From: an uncultured Gammaproteobacteria bacterium
GTDB taxonomy: Bacteria; Pseudomonadota; Gammaproteobacteria; UBA4575
Direction of reading: 5' to 3'
Assembly: GCA_938074525.1 (NCBI GenBank)
Contig: CALJEX010000034.1
Coordinates: forward strand, 1-34,763
DNA length: 34,763 nt
The position numbers were made by a program, and so were the translations under genes. This document shows, piece by piece, positions 9,234-17,011 of this stretch (position 1 is the first letter of the stretch; each line of letters opens with the position of its first letter). The notes beneath the pieces were generated by a model. It had not been told where the DNA came from, did no database searches, and saw only the letters and a program-made list of their open reading frames with translations.

Positions 9234-9261
9234 CTGGATCTCCGATCAAGTCGGAGATGAC
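9234..9261. repeat. Short palindromic REP-like element
   Basis: ATCTCCGA and TCGGAGAT (within 9238-9258) form a perfect 8-bp stem with a 5-base loop, preceded by CTGG and followed by GAC. The TGGAT-stem-ATGAC outline matches the cloverleaf repeats at 2479 and 3211. It lies between the convergent mreD and permease genes and lacks a U-run, so terminator function is uncertain. Confidence 0.65.
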
Positions 9262-9308
9262 GCTCTATTATTAGTATGAAATATCAATATTAGTGTGAGA
9301 CGAGGCAT

Positions 9309-10214
9309 TCAATTACCACTTCTCACTAAATTAGCTACACCGACCATCGTCAACGCAACACCAAGCACTAACCACACACTAAATGGTTCGTCTAATAGAT
9401 AAATCGCTAACGCGATAGTAAATATTGGCCCTAGCATTCCGACAATACCTGTTTGCGTGGCGCCGATTCTATCTAATGCCTCTGTCATCATAAAACTTGG
9501 AATCACTGTGCTTAAAATCACTAGCATCACTAGCCAGAACCATGCGGCATGAGTAATCGATAAGTCCGAGAAATCCAACACTACAACACCATGAAACAGA
9601 CCAAATACGCAAGAAGAAATCATTGCAATGCAAGTAAACAACTGGGAGCCTAGTTTCCTAATATAGCGTTTACTAAATAACACATAGAATGCAAAGCTTA
9701 ATGCCGCACCCAACACCATGAGCGTTCCTTCAACCACTCCCTCGCCTGTCAACTTTAGTTCATGCCCCATGACTACATATAAGCCTGCATAGGTAACAAT
9801 CAAAGAAACAATAATTCGTCGCGTGATATTTTCATTAAAGAAAAAATAACCTAACAGTGCCACCATAAATGGGTAAGTAAATAAACTTAAGCGCTCTAGT
9901 TGCGCACTGATTAGCTCCAAACCCATCAAGTCTAGTAACGACGCCAAATAGTAGCCAAAAAACCCCAGCACGAAAATTGTCATTATCGTTTTATAATTTA
10001 AATCTAAATCAGATGAATTTTTAGGTAACGACCATATCAACATACCCATATAAATAGGTAACGATAAAACCATACGCATGACCAACACCTGATCTGCATC
10101 CATATTTTCCGCATAGAGGAATTTAATGAAAATAGACTTTAACGAAAATAATAATGTGCCAAACCCAGCTAACGCAAAGCCTAGCGATAAATTTTTATCT
10201 GGAATAGTTTTCAA
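9309..10214 (-). CDS. EamA/DMT-superfamily membrane permease
   Basis: The 301-residue product consists of about ten hydrophobic helices in two homologous halves, the layout of the drug/metabolite transporter (EamA, RhaT-like) superfamily. Typical elements are the first helix GFALAGFGTLLFSLKSIFIK, the EALDRIGATQTGIVGMLGPIF segment near the end of the second half, and LLDEPFSVWLVLGVALTMVGV at the end. These carriers export or import small metabolites; nothing in the sequence names a substrate. The start appears to be TTG 10214, because a stop lies just upstream in frame and the first helix begins at residue 10. I see no good ribosome binding site. It follows the dynamin-like gene on the same strand, with a palindromic repeat between them. 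Confidence 0.88.
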   Translation of the reverse strand: MKTIPDKNLSLGFALAGFGTLLFSLKSIFIKFLYAENMDADQVLVMRMVLSLPIYMGMLIWSLPKNSSDLDLNYKTIMTIFVLGFFGYYLASLLDLMGLELISAQLERLSLFTYPFMVALLGYFFFNENITRRIIVSLIVTYAGLYVVMGHELKLTGEGVVEGTLMVLGAALSFAFYVLFSKRYIRKLGSQLFTCIAMISSCVFGLFHGVVVLDFSDLSITHAAWFWLVMLVILSTVIPSFMMTEALDRIGATQTGIVGMLGPIFTIALAIYLLDEPFSVWLVLGVALTMVGVANLVRSGN

Positions 10215-10266
10215 TTGGACAACTGATGACTGTCATTTACCAACCAGCAGAATATAACTTGGGGTA

Positions 10267-10321
10267 GATTTCCGTCTTGACCAGAGGCATAAAAGCAACC
10301 TCTAATGAAGACGGGAATGAC
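10267..10321. repeat. Two-tier palindromic REP-like element
   Basis: Outer arms ATTTCCGTCTT (10268-10278) and AAGACGGGAAT (10308-10318) pair with one mismatch. Inner arms AGAGG (10283-10287) and CCTCT (10299-10303) pair perfectly. The right end reads GGGAATGAC, the same border as the elements at 2479, 3211 and 22160. Confidence 0.8.
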
Positions 10322-10326
10322 AATAC

Positions 10327-11754
10327 TTATGAGGACTTGCCCGATGGATTAGTATATTGATCATTAAGGTTCTGTACAAAACCATCAGCCGAATCACGCA
10401 ATTCACTAATTTTATCCATCGCTTTTTGATCCCAACCGGTTAAGCGTCCAAACAATACACTTTTAAACCAGCGTGTATTTTTAAGGAATGCTGCTCGTAA
10501 ATTTCCATAGTAGCCATCTTCTGCTAAGCCACGCGCATACCATTTCGCAATAGTGCCTCTAATAACAAAATGCACCAATATAAATACTGCGGCAACTGCG
10601 ACTAACAATACATTAGACATAACGCCACCATAGCTATCTTCTGACATGCCCGGAATAGCAAAGCTAAACCCTTGCCAGTAACCATGAGAAATTGTGTAGG
10701 ATAAAAAGAAAATAAATAATGGGATTAAAACAATGGCATCCGCAATCAGTACGCGTTTTTTCCATACGCTCACGGCTGTCTGCAATTCAGGGACAATTTC
10801 TTTTTCAATGCGGTTAGAGAAATTCTCTAACGCACCGATAATTCTATAAGCACGTTCAACACTCACTTGTGCAATACGTTTTGTGATTTCATGCAAATCA
10901 GCATCACGTTTGCGCTTGTATCTCTGCTCTAAACTTGGGTCTTCAATCTTAACCGCTGCTTCTTCATTATATAGGGTATGGAAGCTACCACTGACTAATC
11001 CGCCTTGAGCGATGGCGCGTTGCCATGCAGCCACTACGTCTTCCAAGTTATCTTCAGCGGCGGTGGTATCAATTTGATTCAAGATAAACATTATCTTATT
11101 CGCATCTTTGCGACGCACTGTGCCGGCAACCAAATGCTCCAGCGTGTCCCTCATCGCACCAGGTTCTGGGTGCCTGGCATCAAAGAACACCAAGACTAAA
11201 TCGGAAAGATTAATAATATGATCTGTAATTCGTAATGTAGAATCACGTTGCGAATCAGCGTCGAATCCTGGCGAGTCAATGAGGATCTTGCCTCGCATGA
11301 CATCAGTAGGACAAGTTTTTAATTGCAGGTAAGTATCGATTCTCGAACCTTCACCTTCCGCCACTTTATCAATTGCTTCACTCATTTGATAAAATGGAAA
11401 GCGTGGATCTGCATCTAAAGCTATTCCTGGTAATACGCGTACGGTGTCATCGCTACTAAAGCAAAGCACGGTGAATTTATCATCGACTGCTTGATTACCC
11501 GTTTTCTGAATCGTGTCTCCTACATATTGGTTAATAAAACTCGATTTACCGGCCGAGAATGTTCCCAATATTGAAATAAGCGGCCACCATGAGATTTCTG
11601 TCGTATATGAATCACGTGCGTCCAACACTCCAAGCCCCAAACCCACTTCATCCAGCTCAATAAATTTATCAACAACAGACACCAATAACGGGCTCTCTTG
11701 CTCTAAATGTTTTTGTAGACTTTTTATTCGATCAGTTGTGATTTTATCTTGCAT
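10327..11754 (-). CDS. Dynamin-like membrane GTPase
   Basis: A 475-residue GTPase of the bacterial dynamin/EHD-like kind. The P-loop GTFSAGKS is at residues 64-71, the G3 motif DSPG at 160-163 and the G4 motif NQID at 226-229. A helical region follows the GTPase domain, then two transmembrane segments (about residues 335-360 and 380-402) and a charged helical C-terminus. Dynamin-family proteins remodel or stabilise membranes in a GTP-dependent way; the exact job of this subgroup is not established. The gene starts 10 bases after the ChaN-family gene ends, so the two are probably co-transcribed. ATG 11754 is the only sensible start near the N-terminal helix. Confidence 0.85.
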   Translation of the reverse strand: MQDKITTDRIKSLQKHLEQESPLLVSVVDKFIELDEVGLGLGVLDARDSYTTEISWWPLISILGTFSAGKSSFINQYVGDTIQKTGNQAVDDKFTVLCFSSDDTVRVLPGIALDADPRFPFYQMSEAIDKVAEGEGSRIDTYLQLKTCPTDVMRGKILIDSPGFDADSQRDSTLRITDHIINLSDLVLVFFDARHPEPGAMRDTLEHLVAGTVRRKDANKIMFILNQIDTTAAEDNLEDVVAAWQRAIAQGGLVSGSFHTLYNEEAAVKIEDPSLEQRYKRKRDADLHEITKRIAQVSVERAYRIIGALENFSNRIEKEIVPELQTAVSVWKKRVLIADAIVLIPLFIFFLSYTISHGYWQGFSFAIPGMSEDSYGGVMSNVLLVAVAAVFILVHFVIRGTIAKWYARGLAEDGYYGNLRAAFLKNTRWFKSVLFGRLTGWDQKAMDKISELRDSADGFVQNLNDQYTNPSGKSS

Positions 11755-11764
11755 GGCAGTACGA

Positions 11765-12745
11765 CTATTTGGTTAACTTTTTCATTTTCTTTAATTGCTC
11801 AGCAAACTCAACGCAGGGATCTTGATTGCGTTCGCTAGGCGTGAAGTAAATATAATCAAATTGCTGGCTTAAATCAGCATCACCCATATATTCTTCTATA
11901 TTCAATTTGCCAGGATCAACATTAACAAATGCGATACTGACAGATTGTTTATCTAAGCGCTGCAAGTGTACAGGCACACCGATATCTTTGCGAACATGAA
12001 CTGCGCCCGCAATGAGAGCCACTTTATGAGTATTCCCCATATTGGCCAACGATAATGCAAATGACGCATCTTTAGCCATCTGAACACGCAGCAATGGCTT
12101 TGTATGCTCTAGCGGCAAGTAACCGCAATGAGCATCAAAAATCAGTTGTTTAATGGAAGCTTGCATATCGTCTGTAAGGGAATCACAAAACTCTAGTGCT
12201 ACGCCTTGTCGTGAAACTCGACATTTTTCACCCGAAGAGATTTCGTCTATCTGCACACGAGTGAGATTCGCACCCACCATCGGCAGTTGATATTTGATCT
12301 GCACTTCTAAAATGGGCTTATATAATTCCCATTCCCATTGCCCAGCGATTTCTTCCAGCTTTTCATGCAGGCTTGCTAATGACTGCTGGGATGAATACTC
12401 AGCCTGTAACTCGGCCCAGTCATCATAGGCCAACATTTCAAATACTAGTGCTGAAGGCTGCTCTAAAGAAAGCCATTTCTCTATGATCTTAGCTTGACCA
12501 ATATGGTGATCGGGGTTGGTATGTGTTTCACCTAATAATATGAATTGCTCATGTTGAATATTTTTATCCAACTGTTGAGGTGAAATCCACGATTTATCTT
12601 TAATCGAGTAAACTTTTCCCACAAAGGGGTGGTCTCGATAGTATAGTGATTGCCAGTCGGCAGACACTGAGGATACCGCGCAACAAGTGGCAGTCATAAG
12701 TAACAGCAAAAGCCGAATATAATCACGCAACCATGTTTGTTTCAT
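11765..12745 (-). CDS. ChaN-family putative haem-binding protein
   Basis: The 326-residue product opens with a signal peptide: basic residues, then LLLLLMTATCCAVSSVSA. A ChaN-type (DUF399) domain follows, with FILLGETHTNPDHH near residue 70, ALVFEMLAYDDW, and the late VALIAGAVHVRKDIGVP block. ChaN of Campylobacter jejuni is a haem-binding lipoprotein linked to iron uptake, and PhuW/ChaN-like proteins sit in other iron loci. Here there is no clear lipobox and no haem-uptake neighbour, so a haem role is inferred from the family only. It is the first gene of a likely two-gene unit with the dynamin-like GTPase and starts only 31 bases from divergent rnd. Confidence 0.82.
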   Translation of the reverse strand: MKQTWLRDYIRLLLLLMTATCCAVSSVSADWQSLYYRDHPFVGKVYSIKDKSWISPQQLDKNIQHEQFILLGETHTNPDHHIGQAKIIEKWLSLEQPSALVFEMLAYDDWAELQAEYSSQQSLASLHEKLEEIAGQWEWELYKPILEVQIKYQLPMVGANLTRVQIDEISSGEKCRVSRQGVALEFCDSLTDDMQASIKQLIFDAHCGYLPLEHTKPLLRVQMAKDASFALSLANMGNTHKVALIAGAVHVRKDIGVPVHLQRLDKQSVSIAFVNVDPGKLNIEEYMGDADLSQQFDYIYFTPSERNQDPCVEFAEQLKKMKKLTK

Positions 12746-12776
12746 TACTATTACTCAAATAAAATTATTACTCAGA

Positions 12777-13886
12777 ATGCCCCCCAACGTCATCACTACC
12801 ATTACCGATTTAGAATCATTTGTAGAGCAGATCTCTCCTGCTCCTTGGCTGGCCATGGATACAGAGTTCATGCGCGAATCTACTTATTACCCAATCCTAT
12901 GTTTAATTCAGATTGCGACCGATGAAGTCAGCGCATGTATCGACGTGCTTAGCTTAGACCATATTGATCCATTACTGGAGCTACTTCGAAAAGAATCTCA
13001 GCTTAAAATTTTTCATTCCTGTCGCCAAGACTTAGAAGTATTGTATGCCGAATATCAGCTGATCCCAAAACCACTGTTTGATACTCAAGTCGCTGCCAGT
13101 ATTTTAGGATTAGATGAACAAATTAGTTACGCTGAGCTAGTCGCACAAAAGTCGTCTGTTCATTTAGCCAAAACTGAAAGCCGCACCGATTGGAAAAAAC
13201 GACCTCTGTCCGCAGCCCAAATTGACTACGCTTTAGATGATGTGATTCATCTCGGACCTTTATATAGCAAATTAGAATCTGATTTAGACACGGAAAATAG
13301 AACTCCCTGGTTAGCCGAAGAATGTGAAAAGTTATTACTCTCATCCAATTATTTTGTTGACCCTGAAAATGCCTGGATGCAAGTCAAAGGGATTGGCAAG
13401 TTGAGTGCAAAGCAATTTTACTATGTGCGTAGAATCGCTCACTGGCGTGAACAATCTGCACAAACCAAGAATTTACCTAGACGATGGATATTGCCAGACC
13501 CCGCGATTCTTGAAGCCTGCCAGCTAAAAGACTTCAGCGGCGAATCTATCTCCCAGTGCCTGAAACAACACGCACCTAAATCGATGCGCCATTCAAATGA
13601 TATTAGCAAAATTTTACAACAATCTATTCCCACTAATATCATCGAGGATTTACAAGAACCCGCTGATAACAGACTCAGCAAAGAACAAAAAGCATTAATT
13701 AAGAGGCTTATGGAATTTTCTCGCCATCGTGCTGAACAGATCAACACTTCTGCGTCTTTATTAGCGAATCGAAAGTCATTGGTGGATTTGGTACTAGGGA
13801 AACAAAGTAGAGTTGAGTCAGGCTGGAGAAAATCTCAAATTGGCGACGAACTCGCGACTATCGTTGACTCAGAACCTTCGGAATAA
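12777..13886 (+). CDS. rnd: Ribonuclease D
   Basis: RNase D is a 3'-5' exoribonuclease that trims tRNA precursors and other small RNAs. The DEDDy active site is complete: Asp28 and Glu30 in AMDTEF, Asp85 in FHSCRQDLE, and Tyr151 with Asp155 in YALDD. All fall on the numbering of the E. coli enzyme, which supports ATG 12777 as the start. An HRDC domain occupies about residues 205-285, followed by a second HRDC-like region. At 369 residues the length is normal. The gene diverges from the ChaN-family gene, so its promoter must overlap the other gene's start region. Confidence 0.97.
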   Translation: MPPNVITTITDLESFVEQISPAPWLAMDTEFMRESTYYPILCLIQIATDEVSACIDVLSLDHIDPLLELLRKESQLKIFHSCRQDLEVLYAEYQLIPKPLFDTQVAASILGLDEQISYAELVAQKSSVHLAKTESRTDWKKRPLSAAQIDYALDDVIHLGPLYSKLESDLDTENRTPWLAEECEKLLLSSNYFVDPENAWMQVKGIGKLSAKQFYYVRRIAHWREQSAQTKNLPRRWILPDPAILEACQLKDFSGESISQCLKQHAPKSMRHSNDISKILQQSIPTNIIEDLQEPADNRLSKEQKALIKRLMEFSRHRAEQINTSASLLANRKSLVDLVLGKQSRVESGWRKSQIGDELATIVDSEPSE

Positions 13887-13982
13887 AGCTTTACTCCCTG
13901 TCAGAGATAGCAAATAAACTTTGCCAGTGAGTTACACTTATCCGAATAATTAGCAAAAAGTAATCACTCACTATAAATAGTC

Positions 13983-14225
13983 ATGGAAACATCAGAAATA
14001 AAAAAGTTAATTGAAGACGGCATCACTAACGCAGAAGCTATTGTCACAGGTGATGGTGGTAAATATGAAGCAACGGTAATCAGCCCAGCATTTGAGGGCC
14101 TCAGCATGCTCAAGGAACATCAGTTGGTCTATAAAACAGTGAATGCCCAGATTGCCAGCGGCGAGCTGCATGCATTAACAATTAAAGCGTATACCCCAGA
14201 AGAATGGGAACAGAACAAATCTTAA
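13983..14225 (+). CDS. ibaG: BolA-family protein IbaG
   Basis: An 80-residue single-domain BolA protein of the IbaG (YrbA) type. Visible features are an N-terminal helix with IKKLIEDGI, a GDGGKYEATVISPAFEGLS core, and the helix containing HQLVYKTVNAQI with the conserved histidine-containing LHALTIKAYTPEEW end. BolA proteins pair with monothiol glutaredoxins and help traffic iron-sulfur clusters; IbaG has been linked to acid stress. It stands alone 96 bases after rnd and is followed at once by a strong hairpin. Confidence 0.92.
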   Translation: METSEIKKLIEDGITNAEAIVTGDGGKYEATVISPAFEGLSMLKEHQLVYKTVNAQIASGELHALTIKAYTPEEWEQNKS

Positions 14226-14230
14226 GAAAT

Positions 14231-14264
14231 AAACGCACTTAGCAGTATTCCGCTAAGTGCGTTT
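14231..14264. terminator. Bidirectional hairpin terminator
   Basis: A perfect 13-bp inverted repeat, AAACGCACTTAGC (14231-14243) and GCTAAGTGCGTTT (14252-14264), with an 8-base loop. It lies between the convergent ibaG and cytochrome genes. The minus-strand reading continues into a U-rich stretch (TTTATTTCTT), so it should serve the cytochrome gene best. Confidence 0.85.
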
Positions 14265-14268
14265 AGTG

Positions 14269-14604
14269 TTACTTACTAGGAAGATCTAGGGTTTCTAAAC
14301 CATCTAAGCTAGCATAATATGCAGCTAAATCCTTCATATCTTGCTCATTAAGCGCAGCAACTATTCCGCTCATAATCGGGTTATTTCGCGATCCAGACTT
14401 ATAGTCTGTCAGTGCAACATATAAGTAATCTTCATATTGACCCGCAATATTTGGGAATGTTGCCACAGCACTCATTCCTGCTTCCCCGTGACAAGCCACG
14501 CAAGTTTGTGATTTTTCTTTGCCTGCAGCAGCGTTACCACCACCGGCTATAGCACTAGCAGCAAACACAACTTGTACCAATAAAATAAGAATCAAGCGTT
14601 TCAT
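14269..14604 (-). CDS. Periplasmic monohaem cytochrome c (class I)
   Basis: A signal peptide (residues 1-20, cleaved after SAIA) precedes a single class I cytochrome domain. The haem-attachment motif CVACH is at residues 35-39, and a methionine in the NNPIMSGIV region is the likely axial ligand. The C-terminal helix contains DMKDLAAYYASL. Such proteins carry electrons in the periplasm, for example to a terminal oxidase; the partner is not evident here. It lies 43 bases after a second monohaem cytochrome gene on the same strand. Together they look like the two halves of a dihaem cytochrome c4 encoded separately. Confidence 0.92.
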   Translation of the reverse strand: MKRLILILLVQVVFAASAIAGGGNAAAGKEKSQTCVACHGEAGMSAVATFPNIAGQYEDYLYVALTDYKSGSRNNPIMSGIVAALNEQDMKDLAAYYASLDGLETLDLPSK

Positions 14605-14647
14605 CTAATTTCCTTTTAATTCTAACTAATATAACTGTTGGTGGTTA

Positions 14648-14965
14648 TTATTTAAGCGATGCTAAGTAAGCCGCGATATCTTCGATATCCTGATCACTTA
14701 AGTTAGTTGCTTGAGCTCGCATAGTCTTATGAGAACGTTCGCCTGAACGATAAGCCTTAAGCGCTGCCGCCAAATAATCAGCATGTTGGCCACCTAATTT
14801 TGGTACCTTATAAGTAGGGTAAACGTTGGTATAGCTAACTACACCATGACAGCCAAGGCAAGTTTCCCCTCTAGCTTCTCCACGCGCTACATCGCCTGCA
14901 GCAAATGTGTGAGAACTGATTACCAATAAGCTGAATAAAGTAATTCGTCGTACATGTGAAATCAT
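14648..14965 (-). CDS. Periplasmic monohaem cytochrome c (class I)
   Basis: A 105-residue secreted cytochrome. The signal peptide ends near FAA (residues 21-23), the haem motif CLGCH is at residues 36-40, a likely methionine ligand lies in SHKTMRAQ, and the final helix reads QDIEDIAAYLASL. A loop with YTNVYPTYKVPKLGGQH is somewhat longer than in its neighbour. It is upstream of the other cytochrome gene and probably co-transcribed with it. Cells needing both domains at once often fuse them into cytochrome c4. I cannot assign the redox partner. Confidence 0.92.
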   Translation of the reverse strand: MISHVRRITLFSLLVISSHTFAAGDVARGEARGETCLGCHGVVSYTNVYPTYKVPKLGGQHADYLAAALKAYRSGERSHKTMRAQATNLSDQDIEDIAAYLASLK

Positions 14966-15128
14966 CAGTGATCTTTCCTATTTGAATATCCATACAATGG
15001 TGCCCACCGGGCGGGCGCTAGTATACATTAAATGAGCAAAATCGTATGCCACTTCAATACTTTTCGCTACACTATTTGATATCGGTCAAGTTGACGATTA
15101 CTAGCTCTATGACCGACCAAACGTAGAA

Positions 15129-15617
15129 ATGCATAGTTTAAAAAACATCCAAATAACTGCTTTGCGCTCACTTTTTGACCGTTACCAATTAAATCTAGAA
15201 GAAGTGGATATGAGCAATGACATTCCCTATAGCTTTTGGGGGGCTCCAGAAGCTGGCCGCTTCCAATCAACACTCTTCGCCAGAGAAGACACTCCCATTC
15301 ATTCACTACTTCATGAAGCTTGCCATTTTATCTGCATGACGCCTGAGCAACGCAATAATGACTCTCATGATGCCGGCGGCTCAGCTCTGATCGAAAATGC
15401 ATGCTGCTTTCTACAGCTCGTATTATCGGATTATATCCCCAACTTCAATCAAGCCATTCATATGCATGATATGGATACTTGGGGTTACAACTTCCGCCTT
15501 GGATCGGTGGCGCGCTGGTTTTACGCCGATAGTGATGATGCCAGCCAATGGCTAATCTCCCATAAAATTATTGATAATCAATTCCAACCTACCTGGCAAC
15601 TACGCTCACAAGCGTGA
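15129..15617 (+). CDS. Conserved zincin-like protein with HExxH motif
   Basis: A cytosolic 162-residue protein with no signal peptide. A zinc-protease-type motif HEACH is at residues 62-66, and Glu89 in the following ALIENACC helix could be a third ligand. The C-terminal half has a striking MDTWGYNFRLGSVARWF segment. I recognise it only as an uncharacterised conserved proteobacterial type; peptidase activity is not shown. It reads toward metY, 91 bases upstream, but nothing ties the two functionally. An open frame on the opposite strand (15067-15306) is a shadow. Confidence 0.7.
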   Translation: MHSLKNIQITALRSLFDRYQLNLEEVDMSNDIPYSFWGAPEAGRFQSTLFAREDTPIHSLLHEACHFICMTPEQRNNDSHDAGGSALIENACCFLQLVLSDYIPNFNQAIHMHDMDTWGYNFRLGSVARWFYADSDDASQWLISHKIIDNQFQPTWQLRSQA

Positions 15618-15708
15618 ATTGCTAACCCGACAACGACAAAGACTGCTAAAATTTAGCTAGTGACATGTCTAGATACTTAATAATTATTTTTACACCCTCA
15701 ATAAACAT

Positions 15709-16983
15709 ATGAAAATTGAAACTATTGCAATCCATGGCGGCTATTCACCTGAACCCACTACTAAGGCAGTGGCAGTGCCTATCTATCAAACCACTTCATA
15801 TTCGTTTGATGATACTCAGCATGGCGCCGATCTTTTTGATTTAAAAGTCGAAGGCAATATTTATACGCGCATTATGAATCCAACCTCTTCTGTGTTGGAA
15901 AAACGCGTCACTGAAATGGAAGGCGGGGTTGGCGCATTAGCATTAGCCTCTGGCATGTCAGCGATTACCTACGCCATTTTTGCAATTGCACAGCAGGGAG
16001 ACAATATTGTCTCTGCTTCATCACTTTATGGCGGTACCTATAATTTATTTGCGCATACGCTGCCACGCCTAGGCATAGAAGTTCGCTTTGCTGATCAACA
16101 TGATATTGCCGGTATGGAAGCACTCATCGATGATAATACTAAAGCTGTATTTGCAGAAACAATTGGCAACCCTGCAGGCAATGTTTTAGACATTAGCGCA
16201 GTCGCAGAGATGGCGCATAGTCATGGTGTCCCGCTAATCGTAGACAATACTGTACCTTCACCCTATCTATGCCGACCTTTTGAACACGGCGCAGACATTG
16301 TTATTCACGCATTAACAAAATACATGGGCGGGCATGGCACCACTATCGGTGGCATAGTGGTGGATTCTGGTAAATTTCCTTGGGCCAAACATGCTAAACG
16401 TTTCCCTATGCTGAATGAACCTGACCCTTCTTATCATGGTGTGGTGTATACCGAAGCAATGGGTGATGCTGCGTTTATTGGTCGCGTACGCGTCGTTCCA
16501 TTACGCAATATGGGGGCTGCCATTTCTCCATTTAATAGCTTCCAAATTTTGCAGGGCATAGAAACACTTGCAGTGCGCATGGACAGACATTGCGAGAATG
16601 CCATCACTGTCGCCAAGTATTTACAAGATCACGATCAAGTTAGCTGGGTACGTTATGCAGGCTTGGAAAATCATCTAGATAAACCGTTAGCTGATAAATA
16701 TATGGGTGGGCGCGCTTCAGCAATTTTGAGCTTCGGCATTAAAGGTGGTGCAGAAGCTGGAGCAAAATTCATAGATGCGCTTAACTTAATTGTAAGACTG
16801 GTCAATATTGGCGACGCAAAATCATTAGCTTGTCACCCAGCCAGCACAACGCATAGACAATTATCTCCAGAAGAAATGAAGACTGCCGGGGTTAGTGAAG
16901 ATCTAGTCCGCTTATCAATAGGCATTGAACACATCGACGACATTATGGCTGATTTACAACAAGCGCTTGATAAGGCTAATTAG
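15709..16983 (+). CDS. metY: O-acetylhomoserine sulfhydrylase-type enzyme
   Basis: A Cys/Met-metabolism PLP enzyme of 424 residues. Features are ETIAIHGGYSPEPTT at the start, YTRIMNPTSSVLEKRV, the ASGMSAITYAI block, and the PLP-binding Lys204 in HALTKYMGGHG. The insertion between about residues 215 and 245, with HAKRFPMLNEPDPSYHG, is typical of O-acetylhomoserine aminocarboxypropyltransferase and absent from cystathionine gamma-synthase. It would make homocysteine (or methionine) from O-acetylhomoserine and sulfide. The YheT-type hydrolase gene follows after 28 bases. MetY is favoured over MetZ on length and insertion. Confidence 0.92.
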   Translation: MKIETIAIHGGYSPEPTTKAVAVPIYQTTSYSFDDTQHGADLFDLKVEGNIYTRIMNPTSSVLEKRVTEMEGGVGALALASGMSAITYAIFAIAQQGDNIVSASSLYGGTYNLFAHTLPRLGIEVRFADQHDIAGMEALIDDNTKAVFAETIGNPAGNVLDISAVAEMAHSHGVPLIVDNTVPSPYLCRPFEHGADIVIHALTKYMGGHGTTIGGIVVDSGKFPWAKHAKRFPMLNEPDPSYHGVVYTEAMGDAAFIGRVRVVPLRNMGAAISPFNSFQILQGIETLAVRMDRHCENAITVAKYLQDHDQVSWVRYAGLENHLDKPLADKYMGGRASAILSFGIKGGAEAGAKFIDALNLIVRLVNIGDAKSLACHPASTTHRQLSPEEMKTAGVSEDLVRLSIGIEHIDDIMADLQQALDKAN

Positions 16984-17011
16984 CTAGACTCTTTGCTCGT
17001 GAAGAAAAATC

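Noticed and set aside
12737..12925. 62-codon frame overlapping the start of rnd
   Set aside because: Overlaps rnd in another frame and begins inside the divergent gene's leader.
14231..14264. Operator for the cytochrome genes
   Set aside because: It lies at the 3' ends of two convergent genes and forms a stable hairpin next to a U-rich run, so a terminator is the simpler reading.
15067..15306. 79-codon frame opposite the HExxH gene
   Set aside because: Antisense to a gene with a clear motif and no recognisable domain of its own.
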